64,000 nt of DNA from assembly GCF_004331485.1 (NCBI RefSeq), contig NZ_SJKD01000017.1, positions 1 through 64,000 on the forward strand. The letters run 5' to 3'. The notes beneath the pieces were generated by a model. The model worked only from the letters and a program-made list of their open reading frames with translations, made no database searches and was not told the origin of the DNA. Positions 35,230-43,537 of this stretch are shown here, in pieces (the first letter of the stretch is position 1; every line of letters begins with the position of its first letter). A program made the translations under genes and the position numbers. The stretch is from Kribbella capetownensis (GTDB lineage Bacteria > Actinomycetota > Actinomycetes > Propionibacteriales > Kribbellaceae).

Positions 35230-36006
35230 ATGACGACATCTGTGGCGTACCCGGTGCACGTGAACGCCGCGCGGGATGCGAAATCGTCCAGGTGGCTCTG
35301 GCTGGTCAAATGGATCCTCGTGATCCCGCACTACCTCGTACTGCTGTTCCTGTGGATCGGCTTCATGGTCAGTTCGGTCGTGGCGTTCTTCGCGATCCTC
35401 TTCACCGGGCGCTACCCGCGCGCCATCTTCAACTACAACGTCGGCGTACTACGCTGGTCCTGGCGGGTGACGTACTACGCCTACGGAGCACTCGGCACTG
35501 ACCAGTATCCGCCGTTCACACTGGCCGAGGTCGAGGACTATCCCGCGCACCTGTCGGTCGACTACCCCGAGCACCTGTCCCGAGGCCTCGTGCTGGTGAA
35601 GTGGTGGCTGCTCGCGATCCCGCACTACATCATCGTCGGCGTTTTCGTCGGCGGTGGAGCGTGGGCCGCAAACCGATCCGACAACTGGCAGTGGAACGTC
35701 GCAGGCAGTGGTGGCCTGGTCGGAATCCTGGTGATCATCGCTGCGGTGATCCTCGCGTTCACCGGCGTCTACCCCCGGCCGCTGTACGACCTGATCCTGG
35801 GCATGAATCGCTGGGCTCTGCGGGTCGCGGGCTATGCGGCCCTGATGACCGATGCGTATCCTCCGTTCCGCCTCGACCAAGGCGGCAGCGATCCCGTTCT
35901 CACCGTCCCTCCACTGTCGGGTGGCGCACCGGGGCCGGTCGACACGACGACGCAAGCCACACCCACCGGACCCGCCGTCGCAGCATCGCCAGAGCCGGAG
36001 GGGTAG
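35230..36006 (+). CDS. DUF4389-domain membrane protein
   Basis: 258 residues from ATG 35230, with GGAG 10-14 bases upstream; an earlier ATG at 35221 lies too close to that site. It holds two copies of the DUF4389 unit. Each has a WLVKWILVIPHYLVLLFLWI-like helix, a second helix (MVSSVVAFFAILFTGRYPR; GILVIIAAVILAFTGVYPR) and an R-x-x-YY/GYAAL-x-TDxYPPF block. Pro/Thr-rich tail at the end. The family is common in actinobacteria, membrane-located and of unknown role. Followed 14 bp later by a DUF4386 gene, probably the same transcript. Confidence 0.8.
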   Translation: MTTSVAYPVHVNAARDAKSSRWLWLVKWILVIPHYLVLLFLWIGFMVSSVVAFFAILFTGRYPRAIFNYNVGVLRWSWRVTYYAYGALGTDQYPPFTLAEVEDYPAHLSVDYPEHLSRGLVLVKWWLLAIPHYIIVGVFVGGGAWAANRSDNWQWNVAGSGGLVGILVIIAAVILAFTGVYPRPLYDLILGMNRWALRVAGYAALMTDAYPPFRLDQGGSDPVLTVPPLSGGAPGPVDTTTQATPTGPAVAASPEPEG

Positions 36007-36020
36007 GGGGCGGGGGTCAG

Positions 36021-36770
36021 ATGGACACTGGCACAGATCGCCGGAGCATCAGCACGGCGTACGCAAGGAAGATTGCTACCCTGACGGGTTGGCTGATGGT
36101 GGTCACCTTCGTCGCCTCGATCCCGGCGTACTTCATCCTGTACGCCCCGGTTCGGGATCACCCCGACTACATCACCGGAACCGGCGCCGACCCCACCGCG
36201 AGCGTGGCTCTGGGCGCCGTCCTCGAGCTAATCGTCATCATCGCCAATATCGGCACCGCCGTAGTGCCGTACGTGGTCTTCAAGCGCTATAGCGAAAGCC
36301 TCGCACTCGGCTACGTCGCAGCGCGCCTCGTCGAGGCAACATTCATCGCCATCGGTATCGTCAGCCTTCTGACGTTCCTGTTGATGCGGCAGGAAGGCAC
36401 GGCTGGCACCGACGCCGCTCTCGGCCAGGCTTTCGTCGCGATCTACGATCGAGCGTTCCTGATCGGGCCAGGCTTCTGTGCCGGCATCGCGAACGGAATT
36501 GTCCTCGGCTACCTGATGTATCGGTCCGGTTTGGTGCCACGACCCATGGCGCTGCTGGGGCTCGTCGGAGGCCCGCTGGTCGCCGCCTCGGGAATCGCCG
36601 TCATGTTCGACGTCATCGAGCGTGGAGGCGCGGTCCAGGGCATTGCGACGATTCCAGAGTTCTTCTGGGAGTTGTCGTTCGGTATCTACCTCATCGTCAA
36701 GGGATTCAAGCCGTCTCCGATTCTGGCTGGGGTCGATGGCGAACCCGTCCCACCCGGCGCGGGCTCGTAG
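36021..36770 (+). CDS. DUF4386 family membrane protein (full length)
   Basis: 249 residues with six membrane helices (GWLMVVTFVASIPAYFILYA, VALGAVLELIVIIANIGTAV, YVAARLVEATFIAIGIVSLL, PGFCAGIANGIVLGYLMYRS, MALLGLVGGPLVAASGIAVM, FFWELSFGIYLIVKGF). The arrangement PxYFxLYxPxRDHPDYITGTG and ARLVEATF is the DUF4386 signature. Function unknown. Two broken relatives lie at 34017-34538 and 34833-35177, so the family has been duplicated and eroded here. Start at ATG 36021, with GGGGG upstream. Confidence 0.8.
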   Translation: MDTGTDRRSISTAYARKIATLTGWLMVVTFVASIPAYFILYAPVRDHPDYITGTGADPTASVALGAVLELIVIIANIGTAVVPYVVFKRYSESLALGYVAARLVEATFIAIGIVSLLTFLLMRQEGTAGTDAALGQAFVAIYDRAFLIGPGFCAGIANGIVLGYLMYRSGLVPRPMALLGLVGGPLVAASGIAVMFDVIERGGAVQGIATIPEFFWELSFGIYLIVKGFKPSPILAGVDGEPVPPGAGS

Positions 36771-36833
36771 TTGGTCAGGCTTGATCTTGAACCTGAAGAA
36801 CTCGCTGGCTGGCCAGCGCTGCGCCTGCGCGGT

Positions 36834-36930
36834 GGGCGAGCACCGCATCGCCCGCCATGGTGACAGCTAGGGCCGTCGGCGATTACTCGAACTGGTGTTC
36901 TAGTCTGAGGGGAAGGGGGCGAATCGTCGC
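36834..36930 (+). repeat. 100-bp direct repeat, copy 2 (split by element B)
   Basis: Matches 23118-23217 up to GAATCGTCGC, where element B begins; the sequence resumes at 39545 with GAATCGTCGCTACCCGCGGG. The intact arrangement would encode the 5' end of the same small gene as at 23197, although the ATG is AAG here. Confidence 0.65.
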
Positions 36931-36935
36931 TGTGA

Positions 36936-37006
36936 TGTCTCTGGACATGGGTGACGGTTCTGCATCAGGACATCGGTAACAGTTGATGTGTCAGGACTTT
37001 GGTGAC
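36936..37006 (+). repeat. Left terminal motif array of element B
   Basis: Three copies at 36936-36955, 36961-36980 and 36987-37006 of TGT(C/A)TCAGGACATCGGTGAC-like sequence, spaced 25-26 bp. They are inverted relative to 39495-39539. Confidence 0.75.
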
Positions 37007-37251
37007 GCTTCCGGGCGTCTTGTGGCGCGGACCGCGGGGTTCAAGTTCGGACGTCCTGGTCGGCGAGAGCCCGTCATTGCAACTCTTGCCTGTTCCCGTC
37101 TCCTGGACACACGGTGAAGGTCGCGACGGCTGAGCTGGACACGGCTCGGAGTTCGGCGTCGCCTGTCGCCGTCAGGGCTCCGACGAGGGCATTGAGCCCC
37201 AGCGCATCGCCTCTGGAGACCAGGCACGACGACTGTCGCGTCCGAGCCGAT
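37007..37251. other. Element B interior, no clear gene
   Basis: Minus-strand text RRPGRPNLNPAVRATRRPEA reads up to the terminal array and could be the basic C-terminus of a lost gene, possibly the original transposase. Nothing firmer is seen. Confidence 0.3.
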
Positions 37252-37290
37252 CTAGTACCTCGTCAAGCAACGTTGGGTAGGTAATCGGGC
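37252..37290 (-). repeat. Solo IS630 terminus
   Basis: CTAGTACCTCGTCAAGCAAC followed by GTTGGGTAGGTAATCGGG matches the complement of the right end of the IS630 at 17491-18677 (18640-18678) with one mismatch over about 37 nt, then diverges. The rest of the IS is absent. It is a relic inside element B. Confidence 0.65.
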
Positions 37291-37479
37291 TACTGGATCA
37301 CCCGGTGTCAGCGTCTGTTGGCACAGGACCATCGGGGACCGAAGGATTCGTGAGGAAATCTAGCCGAAGGTGTCTGATTGGCGGCGGGCTCTTCGTCGTA
37401 GGTGTGAACCGACCGCCCACAAGGGGTGGCCAGATCGGGCAGGGATCTGCAGCAAGATCCCCAGCAGGAGAGGCGCCCA

Positions 37480-38346
37480 ATGACAGCGAAAATCGTCAAC
37501 CCGGTTACACCGCCGATTGTCGACCGGGAAACCTGGCTCCAAGAGCGCGAGGCACTGTTGGAGCGCGAGAAGGCGCACACCCGTGAGGGTGACGCGATCG
37601 CGGCCGCGCGTCGCCGGTTGCCGATCACCGAGGTCGGACCGGTCTCCCTCGAGGGGGCCGGCGGGCCTACGCCGTTCATCGATCTGTTTGACGGCCGCGA
37701 CCAGTTGGTCGTGTACAAGCACATGTTCTATCCGGGCGAGCCGATCGAGAAGCAATGCGAGGGTTGCACCCTGTTCACCTGGGGCTTCCACGACGCCTCC
37801 TACCTCAACGCCCGTGGCATCAGCTTCGCCTTCTTCGGCGAAGGGCCCTACGACGAACTCGCCCGGTTTCGTGAATTCATGGGCCACAACCAGCCCTGGT
37901 ATTCCAACTAAAGGGTCGGTGATCCCGCCATATCGGCCGGTGGCGGCGGACATATCTCCTGTTACCTCCGCCGGGGTGACCGGGCATTTCTGACCTGGGA
38001 AACCACCGACCGTGGCGTCGAGGCGATCTCCTCGTCCTTGCAACTGATCGACCGGACCGTCTATGGACGTCAAGAAGCCTGGGAGGACTCACCCGAGGGC
38101 TGGCCGCAAGGGCCCAACGGCGCCTTCTGGCGCACCGATGATCACGGCAACCTGACCGGCTGGAGCCAGGGCGGGCGACCGAATCGGCCGACCAACTGCC
38201 CAGTGGTCCCGACCCGGCGCGACACCGGTCGGACCGCCCCAGGAACCGACAGGTCACCGCCCTGGCTGCTGCGGTGGACAGACCTCGTAACCGACAACCA
38301 GCAGCCCCACAGATCGTTCCGGGTCGCCCTGCCGGCCACCCTGTAG
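37480..38346 (+). pseudogene. DUF899 (thioredoxin-like) protein, frameshifted
   Basis: ATG 37480 (AGGAGAGG upstream) opens a DUF899 protein: MTAKIVNPVTPPIVDRETWL, then FDGRDQLVVYKHMFYPGEP, QCEGCTLFTWGFHDASYLNA (the Cys-x-x-Cys site) and GISFAFFGEGPYDELARFRE. It stops at 37911. Downstream text in another frame continues the family: FLTWETTDRGVEAISSSLQL, IDRTVYGRQEAWEDSPEGWP, FWRTDDHG. Between them about 30-40 codons are missing or scrambled, so the gene is broken by a small deletion and frameshift. Cargo of element B. Confidence 0.7.
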
Positions 38347-38410
38347 CCAGTAGGGGGTCGATGATCAACAGTCGCCCCGCACCCCGACACAAACTTAAGG
38401 AGAGCTTCCT

Positions 38411-38965
38411 ATGCGCCCGCTCATTCTTCGCCACGGTCTGTCCCTCGACGGTTACGGCTCGCCGCCGGCTGGTGTGCCAGAGGACTTCTTTCTCGAGTAC
38501 GAGGACGAGGAGTTTGTCGCTCACATGGCCGAGGTTCTCGGCAGTGCTGGCGTGCACGCGATGGGATCCCAGGCGTATCGGGACATGGCCGGCCACTGGC
38601 CCTTCCAGGACGGCCCCGAAGCCGAGGCGATGAACCGGATCCCGAAGGTCGTCTTCTCCCGGAGACCGATCGACACCCCATGGGCGACGACCACGGTCTG
38701 CTCCGGCGATCTCGTCACAGAGGTCCAGGCTCTGAAGGCGCAAGACGGCGGTCCGATCCTCGCCCACGGCGGCGTGCGGTTCGCGCAGTCGCTCGTGCGG
38801 GCCGACCTGGTCGACGAATACCACCTCTTGGTCAATCCGGTCGCACACGGTGGCGGTGGGCCGTTGTTCACCGAGTTCACGAGGCTGACGTTGGTCGATG
38901 TGAAGTCATTCCCAAGAGGCAACCTCGCCCTGACCTACACCCGTCCGAACCCGCCCGTAGCCTGA
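38411..38965 (+). CDS. Dihydrofolate reductase family protein (RibD C-terminal-like)
   Basis: 184 residues. MRPLILRHGLSLDGYGSPPA (N-terminal strand with the SLDG motif), AMGSQAYRDMAGHWP, NRIPKVVFSRR, GGPILAHGGVRFAQSLVRAD and DEYHLLVNPVAHGGGGPLF are the conserved blocks of the DHFR/RibD-C superfamily, which binds NADPH. The substrate is unknown; most such proteins are uncharacterised reductases. AAGGAGAG before ATG 38411 fixes the start. It sits inside element B directly downstream of the DUF899 relic, a pairing that makes a redox-related passenger module plausible. Confidence 0.8.
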   Translation: MRPLILRHGLSLDGYGSPPAGVPEDFFLEYEDEEFVAHMAEVLGSAGVHAMGSQAYRDMAGHWPFQDGPEAEAMNRIPKVVFSRRPIDTPWATTTVCSGDLVTEVQALKAQDGGPILAHGGVRFAQSLVRADLVDEYHLLVNPVAHGGGGPLFTEFTRLTLVDVKSFPRGNLALTYTRPNPPVA

Positions 38966-39089
38966 GCGGTATCACGCAATCAGCCGACACAGCGCACAAT
39001 GCGCCGAAACCGAATCCGATTCACCGAACCGGTCAACCCGAAAGGGTTACAACCCCGACATTCCTTGGTGAGGCAATAGCAGCGCATTG

Positions 39090-39374
39090 CCCTGCTGGGC
39101 GCTGAGCGCCACCGGTGGTTGCGGCGTCGGCGGCTACGAAGTCGAGGTGTGCCGCGAAGGTGAAGTTCCGCTCGCGCCCGCTCAGGTGCATGTCGTCGAC
39201 GTCGATGACGTCGCGGAAGCGAGGCTTGAGGAGCAACCGGTAACCGTTGTCACGCGCGTACTCGTCGAGCACACGGTCCACTTTCGATTCGCCGTCGGTG
39301 AGGATCTTCCGTAGTCCCGGCACGCTCTGCACGATAGCTGGCGCGGCCGTCGCCTGCGGGCTCCAGCGCCGCAC
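39090..39374 (-). pseudogene. Fragment of a nuclease-like (DUF2726-type?) protein
   Basis: The minus-strand frame reads VPGLRKILTDGESKVDRVLD, then YRLLLKPRFRDVIDVDDMHL and NFTFAAHLDFVAADAAT. The order (E-x-x-hydrophobic helix, then KPRxRDVIDVD, then hydrophobic strand FAAHLDFVA) resembles DUF2726-like PD-(D/E)XK proteins, though I am unsure. Both ends are lost; the C-terminal part is replaced by unrelated residues after DAATTG. It lies near the right end of element B. Confidence 0.35.
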
Positions 39375-39494
39375 CCGGCCATCGGGCCGGGTCCTGGCAC
39401 GGATCGCGAGACGGACACGAGAGGACCAGCAGGTTCATTGGTGGTCGGCACCGCTCAACACAGCCAGGAGTGTCACCACCAAGCACCCTGATGT

Positions 39495-39539
39495 GTCACC
39501 GATGTCCTGACACAGAACTGTCACCGATGTCCTGCGACA
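39495..39539 (-). repeat. Right terminal motif array of element B
   Basis: Two copies, GTCACCGATGTCCTGACACA (39495-39514) and GTCACCGATGTCCTGCGACA (39520-39539), 25 bp apart. Confidence 0.75.
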
Positions 39540-39544
39540 TGACA

Positions 39545-39936
39545 GGACGAATCGTCGCTACCCGCGGGAGTCGCCGCCAAAGGTCGTTGCCGCAATGACC
39601 TCTGGCCTCTCCGTGCGGAGGACTGCGCCTCTGTGGGCCGCAGGTGGCTCCTGTCCACCCCGGTTCCACGGCCGCGCCGGTCGCGGCGACGCCGATAGGG
39701 GATCTTGCGTAAGGTACAACACGTCCTGATGGCCCTTACCGCGTCCCCATGGACAGCGGCCATTCGAAGTCGTCCTGTCTCAGTTGAGTTGGCGCAGTCT
39801 CACTCAAACTGACGCATTCGACCTTTCGTCTCCACCGATCCTGCCTTGACGATCCTGACCTCGACCGGTGGGCACGTCCAGTCCGCCGAACGCTTCACCA
39901 TCACCGGCGTGCGCTGACCGCCGATCGGAGCGCGGG
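39545..39936. other. Flank of element B, no supportable gene
   Basis: It begins with the duplicated target and the continuation of the split 100-bp repeat. An imperfect inverted repeat (CAGTTGAGT...ACTCAAACTG) lies near 39782-39811. No gene before the kinase stop at 39937. Confidence 0.4.
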
Positions 39937-41280
39937 TCAACCGGGCGGTAGTCGCGCGGTGATCACAGCGCCGCCAAGCGGCTCGCCGTTGCGTGCCTGG
40001 ACAGTGCCACCATGCGCGGCAACCACCGCGCGCACGATCGCCAGACCCAGACCCGCCCCGGACGAGCCCGGCGTCCGGGCGTTGTCGCCGCGGACGAACC
40101 GTTCGAAGGCTGAGTCGATGACGGCGGGTGGGAACCCGGGTCCGTCGTCGGAGATCTCCAGTGCCGTGGCTGTCGCATCGCTGGTCGCCCGCACTTGTAC
40201 AGTCCTGGCTCCGGCAGCGGCGCTGTTGTGTAGCAGGTTGGTCAGCACCTGGCGGAGCCGATCGGGGTCCCCGTCGACGACCACGGTCTCGCCGAGAACC
40301 TCGATCCGCGGTCCGAGCACCGGGCCAAGGCGCCGCGCCTCGCCAGCGGCCAGGTCCAGCAGGTCGACCGGCTCACGGCGGATGACGAGAGAGCCGGCTC
40401 GCTCGCGTGCGAGGAGCAGCAGGTCCTCGGCGAGCCGGGTCAGTCGTTCGGTCTCGCCGAGCGCCGCGACGAGCGAGCGCTCGACCTCTGCCGGTTCGCC
40501 GAGTGCGGACAAGGCGAGCTCGATCTCCCCCCGGAGCACCGCGATCGGAGTCCGCAACTCGTGGCTGGCGTCGTCGACGAACGCGCGCTCCCGCTCGAAG
40601 GCGACCCGGAGCCGGCCGAGCATTCCGTCGAGGGTCCGTGCGAGCCGGGCGATCTCGTCATTGCCGGGTACGGCGGGCAGCCGGCGATCGGTTTCGACCG
40701 ACGAGATCGCGGCCGCCTCGCGGGTCAGGATGTCGACCGGCCGTAGTGCGGTCCGGACGACTAGCCATCCGCCGAGGCAGAGAAGGCCGATGAGCAGTGG
40801 CGCGGCCACGAGCAGGACGGCCGCCAAGCGCTCGCGGGCGGCCTGCAAGGGTTCCGCGGAGACGCCGACCACCAGGACCTCACCCGATCCCAGCCGCCGC
40901 GGCAGGATCCGCACCTTCGACCGATCAGCCTTGCCGCCGATCGAAAGCGATCGCGTCTCGGCGACCTCGCGCTGAAGGTCCCTGACGTCCGCCGCGCTGA
41001 GCAGTCTGCCCTCGCCCAGGGATGGCGAGCCGGCCAGCAGAATGCCATCGGATGCGTACAGCTGGGCCATCGGGTCACGGGCGACCGCCCCGCTGTCTCC
41101 CGCGTGCAGGGCGGCCGACATGTCGGAGCTGCGCGACGACAGGTCCTCGTCGAGAGCGGACGTCAGTTGGTTGTCCAGGGCGACGTACAACATAGCCAGG
41201 CACAGACTGAGCACGACGGCCGCGCCGACCGTGAACACCAAGGTCACCCGACCCCGCAACGAGCGCGGCAGCAGTCGCAT
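39937..41280 (-). CDS. Two-component sensor histidine kinase
   Basis: 447 residues. TM1 VTLVFTVGAAVVLSLCLAML (about 12-31), a periplasmic sensor domain of about 115 residues, TM2 AVLLVAAPLLIGLLCLGGWL (about 153-172), HAMP linker, and H-box FVDDASHELRTPIAVLRGE with the phospho-accepting His. Then N-box QVLTNLLHNSA, G1 box SDDGPGFP, and G2 GAGLGLAIVRAVV. The kinase domain is complete. It autophosphorylates and transfers the phosphoryl group to a cognate regulator; the divergently transcribed OmpR-type regulator (41822-42499) is the obvious partner. The 44-bp gap to the DUF1003 gene holds both promoters. Confidence 0.9.
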   Translation of the reverse strand: MRLLPRSLRGRVTLVFTVGAAVVLSLCLAMLYVALDNQLTSALDEDLSSRSSDMSAALHAGDSGAVARDPMAQLYASDGILLAGSPSLGEGRLLSAADVRDLQREVAETRSLSIGGKADRSKVRILPRRLGSGEVLVVGVSAEPLQAARERLAAVLLVAAPLLIGLLCLGGWLVVRTALRPVDILTREAAAISSVETDRRLPAVPGNDEIARLARTLDGMLGRLRVAFERERAFVDDASHELRTPIAVLRGEIELALSALGEPAEVERSLVAALGETERLTRLAEDLLLLARERAGSLVIRREPVDLLDLAAGEARRLGPVLGPRIEVLGETVVVDGDPDRLRQVLTNLLHNSAAAGARTVQVRATSDATATALEISDDGPGFPPAVIDSAFERFVRGDNARTPGSSGAGLGLAIVRAVVAAHGGTVQARNGEPLGGAVITARLPPG

Positions 41281-41324
41281 CCCCTTTCACCGTCCTCTCA
41301 TCCTCTCGGCCCGATCCTGGCACC

Positions 41325-41795
41325 GTGACCCCGGACATCACCCACTCGCCTCGCCCGGCCCGACTGCGCGGCCGCAAACCGACCTGGAGTCTGCACCCCG
41401 GGGTCCGGTCGCACGACGGGCTGCCCCGGCGCGAACGGGCCGCGGACCTGGCGCGCGGGCTGCTGGGATCATGGACCGCCGCCACGGTAGGCGCGGGTCT
41501 GGTCGGGGCGGGGATAGTGCTCACCGTACGACGCGACGCCGCCACCGGCATGACCGTCGTCCTGTCCGGTCTCGTGGTGGTGGCGCTGTCCATCGTGCTG
41601 ATGACCTCGAAACGCCTCGACGACACCGCAGCCGAAGTCGCGCTGTACGCCCTGGAGTCGGACCGCCGGGCCGCTGTTGCCATCGAGGAACTCCGGGACG
41701 AGGTCGAGCGACTGCGTGGTGACCTCGCGCGGCTCACCGCCCGGGGGCAGATCTCCGTGCGGCCGCTCGACGAGGCGGGTGAGCCGCAGCCATGA
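41325..41795 (+). CDS. DUF1003-like membrane protein
   Basis: 156 residues from GTG 41325. An N-terminal basic, Pro-rich segment (RLRGRKPTWSLHPGV) precedes two membrane helices (LGSWTAATVGAGLVGAGIVL and VLSGLVVVALSIVLM). A coiled-coil tail (AIEELRDEVERLRGDLARL) follows. The helix pair followed by a long C-terminal helix with (M)TSKRLDD resembles DUF1003 proteins. Role unknown. Its stop overlaps or nearly abuts the response regulator gene, so it is the first gene of the regulator operon, divergent from the histidine kinase. Confidence 0.6.
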   Translation: MTPDITHSPRPARLRGRKPTWSLHPGVRSHDGLPRRERAADLARGLLGSWTAATVGAGLVGAGIVLTVRRDAATGMTVVLSGLVVVALSIVLMTSKRLDDTAAEVALYALESDRRAAVAIEELRDEVERLRGDLARLTARGQISVRPLDEAGEPQP

Positions 41796-41821
41796 GGCAA
41801 CCGAGTTCTACGCTGGCAGGT

Positions 41822-42499
41822 ATGCGGCTGCTCGTGGTGGAGGATGATCCCGGCATGGCCGCCTTGCTGGTCCGCAGCCTGCAGCGGGAAGGGTACGCCG
41901 TCGATGCCGCGGCCAACGGGGCGGACGCACTGTGGAACGCGCTCGAGAACGACTACGACGGCGTGGTGCTCGACGCCATGATCCCCGCGCCGGACGGCTT
42001 CGAGGTGTGCCGCCGGATGCGTGCCGAAGGCCGGTGGGCGCCCGTACTCATGCTGACCGCGCGGGACGCCGTGCCGGACCGTGTCCGTGGCCTGGACTCC
42101 GGCGCCGACGACTACCTCACGAAGCCGTTCGCGCTGGCGGAGCTGTTCGCCCGCGTCCGGTCGCTCACCCGGCGAGGACCGCTGGAACGTCCCGTCGTCC
42201 TGCAGGTCGGCGACCTGATCCTGGATCCGGTATCTCGGATCGTCCGGCGCGGCGAGGTCGAGGTCGCACTGTCCCCGAAGGAGTTCGCGCTCCTCCACGA
42301 ACTGATGCGCAGACCCGGCGAGGCGCTCAGTCGGACCTACCTGATCGACCATGTCTGGGACTTCGCGTACGACGGCGGGTCGAACCTGGTCGACGTCTAC
42401 ATCCGCTACCTTCGCGACAAGGTGGATCGCCCGTTCGGCCGGGACACCATCCACACCGTCCGTGGCGCCGGGTATCGACTCGACCCCGGCGCCGAATGA
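41822..42499 (+). CDS. OmpR-family response regulator
   Basis: 225 residues. Receiver domain: MRLLVVEDDPG, phospho-accepting Asp51 in VVLDAMIPAPDGFE, LMLTARDA and TKPFAL (Lys near 101). The winged-helix DNA-binding domain occupies about 125-222: VALSPKEFALLHELMRRPGE, DVYIRYLRDKVDRPF and IHTVRGAGYRL. Start chosen at 41822 because the receiver begins there; ATG 41792 overlaps the previous stop (ATGA) and would add ten residues. Partner of the divergent histidine kinase. Overlaps the DedA gene by 4 nt, so DedA is co-regulated. Confidence 0.9.
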   Translation: MRLLVVEDDPGMAALLVRSLQREGYAVDAAANGADALWNALENDYDGVVLDAMIPAPDGFEVCRRMRAEGRWAPVLMLTARDAVPDRVRGLDSGADDYLTKPFALAELFARVRSLTRRGPLERPVVLQVGDLILDPVSRIVRRGEVEVALSPKEFALLHELMRRPGEALSRTYLIDHVWDFAYDGGSNLVDVYIRYLRDKVDRPFGRDTIHTVRGAGYRLDPGAE

Positions 42500-43086
42500 G
42501 CAGCCTGCTCGGCGAACTGGCGAGAGTGCCGCCCTGGGTCCTGCTCCTCCTGGTCTTCGCGTTGCCCGCGCTCGAGGCCTCGACCCTGCTGGGTGTCGCG
42601 ATACCCGGCGAGATCGCCGTACTGCTCGGCGGAGTCTTCGCACATGAGGGCCGAGTACCACTGCTCGCCGTGATGGCGGTCGCGGCGCTAGGCGCGGTCG
42701 TGGGCGACAGCATCGGATATGCCGTCGGCACGAGGTTGGGACCGCGCCTGTTCTCTCGGGGGTCCGACGCGACGAGAAAGCGTCTGGACCGTGCGCAGGC
42801 GTTCGTCCAGAGGTACGGCGGTCCCGCCGTCCTGCTCGGTCGTTCAGTGGCGCTGCTGAGGGCGCTGGTCCCGTCGGTGGTCGGCGCGAGCGGGTTGCCC
42901 TACCGGCGCTTCGTCGCATACAACGTGGCCGGCGGGACGCTATGGGCCGTCACCGTAGCCGGCGTCGGATTCCTCGCCGGTGCGGCCTACGCGCGAGCCG
43001 AACGCTACCTCGGCTGGTCCGGCGTACTGATCGCGATGGTCCTCGTGATCGTTGCGCTGATCATCAGACGCCGGCACCGCCGATGA
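42496..43086 (+). CDS. DedA/SNARE-associated family membrane protein
   Basis: 196 residues. Conserved DedA blocks: LLVFALPALEASTLLGVAIPG (start of the re-entrant region), GAVVGDSIGYAVGTRLGPRL, RYGGPAVLLGRSVALLRALV and GASGLPYRRFVAYNVAGGTLW (the Arg-x-(F/Y)-x-x-x-N-x-x-(G)-x-x-x-W motif). DedA proteins are lipid-linked transporters or flippases (undecaprenyl phosphate recycling in some members), which fits an envelope-stress operon. ATG overlaps the regulator stop by 4 nt. Convergent with the USP gene 10 bp downstream. Confidence 0.8.
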   Translation: MSSLLGELARVPPWVLLLLVFALPALEASTLLGVAIPGEIAVLLGGVFAHEGRVPLLAVMAVAALGAVVGDSIGYAVGTRLGPRLFSRGSDATRKRLDRAQAFVQRYGGPAVLLGRSVALLRALVPSVVGASGLPYRRFVAYNVAGGTLWAVTVAGVGFLAGAAYARAERYLGWSGVLIAMVLVIVALIIRRRHRR

Positions 43087-43089
43087 GGT

Positions 43090-43106
43090 AGCCGCCCTAC
43101 GCGGCT
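43090..43106. terminator. Short hairpin between convergent genes
   Basis: AGCCGC and GCGGCT around the loop CCTAC. It overlaps the ends of the DedA and USP genes, whose stops are only 10 bp apart, and could serve both. The stem is only 6 bp and there is no T-run. Confidence 0.3.
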
Positions 43107-43537
43107 CGGGGTGGGATGACCACGACTGGGCACGGCACCCGGAACACCAGTTGGGGCGCGAGCAGGCTGGCCTTGGCGCGGGTGAGTTCGGTCGGGCGAG
43201 GCGGGTCGAGCACGAGCAGGTCGGCATCGTGAGCAGCGGTCAACAAGACCGGCAGCTTCGCTCCGTGCACCGCGAGGCAGCAGGCCGCGTTCCCGGGGCC
43301 GAGCGCGTCGGCGACAAGCTTGGCGAGCTTCGCATCGGCGTCGGTCTGGGCGTCCGCGGGACTGAGGCTCAGAGTCACCGGTGGCCGGGCGGCAGGAGCG
43401 GCCGGTGGCCGCGCGGCCCGCCACGCCATCACGGCGTGCAGGCGCGCTTGGCGGAGCCTGGCCTCGTCGGCGGCCCATCTCAGTGCCGCCTTCGAGCCTG
43501 TCGCCGGATCGACCGCGACGACGATGAATCCACTCAT
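43097..43537 (-). CDS. Universal stress protein-like (UspA fold)
   Basis: 146 residues starting MSGFIVVAVDPATGSKAALR, with ARLRQARLHAVMAWR as the first helix/strand pair and LVLDPPRPTELTRAKASLLA near the C-terminus. The fold matches UspA. The usual ATP-binding sequence G-2x-G-9x-G-(S/T) is not present, so ATP binding is doubtful. GGGAGG eight bases upstream supports the start. The ATG overlaps the TGA of the MFS gene, so the two are co-translated. Confidence 0.7.
   Translation of the reverse strand: MSGFIVVAVDPATGSKAALRWAADEARLRQARLHAVMAWRAARPPAAPAARPPVTLSLSPADAQTDADAKLAKLVADALGPGNAACCLAVHGAKLPVLLTAAHDADLLVLDPPRPTELTRAKASLLAPQLVFRVPCPVVVIPPRAA

Larger units (their letters stand above)
36931..39544. 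mobile_element. Transposase-less cassette element B (IS481-like ends)
   Basis: The ends are inverted: TGTGATGTCTCTGGACATGG at the left and the complement TGTCATGTCGCAGGACATCG at the right. Flanks are GGGCGAATCGTCGC (36917-36930) and GGACGAATCGTCGC (39545-39558), a 14-bp duplication with one mismatch. The interior (2.6 kb) carries a DUF899 pseudogene, a dihydrofolate-reductase-family gene, a fragment of another gene and a solo IS630 end, but no transposase. The ends are the same type as element A. Confidence 0.65.

Noticed and set aside
41075-42919. 614-codon minus-strand open frame
   Set aside because: It overlaps the well-supported regulator and DedA genes on the other strand and reads as Arg/Ser/Pro-rich shadow.
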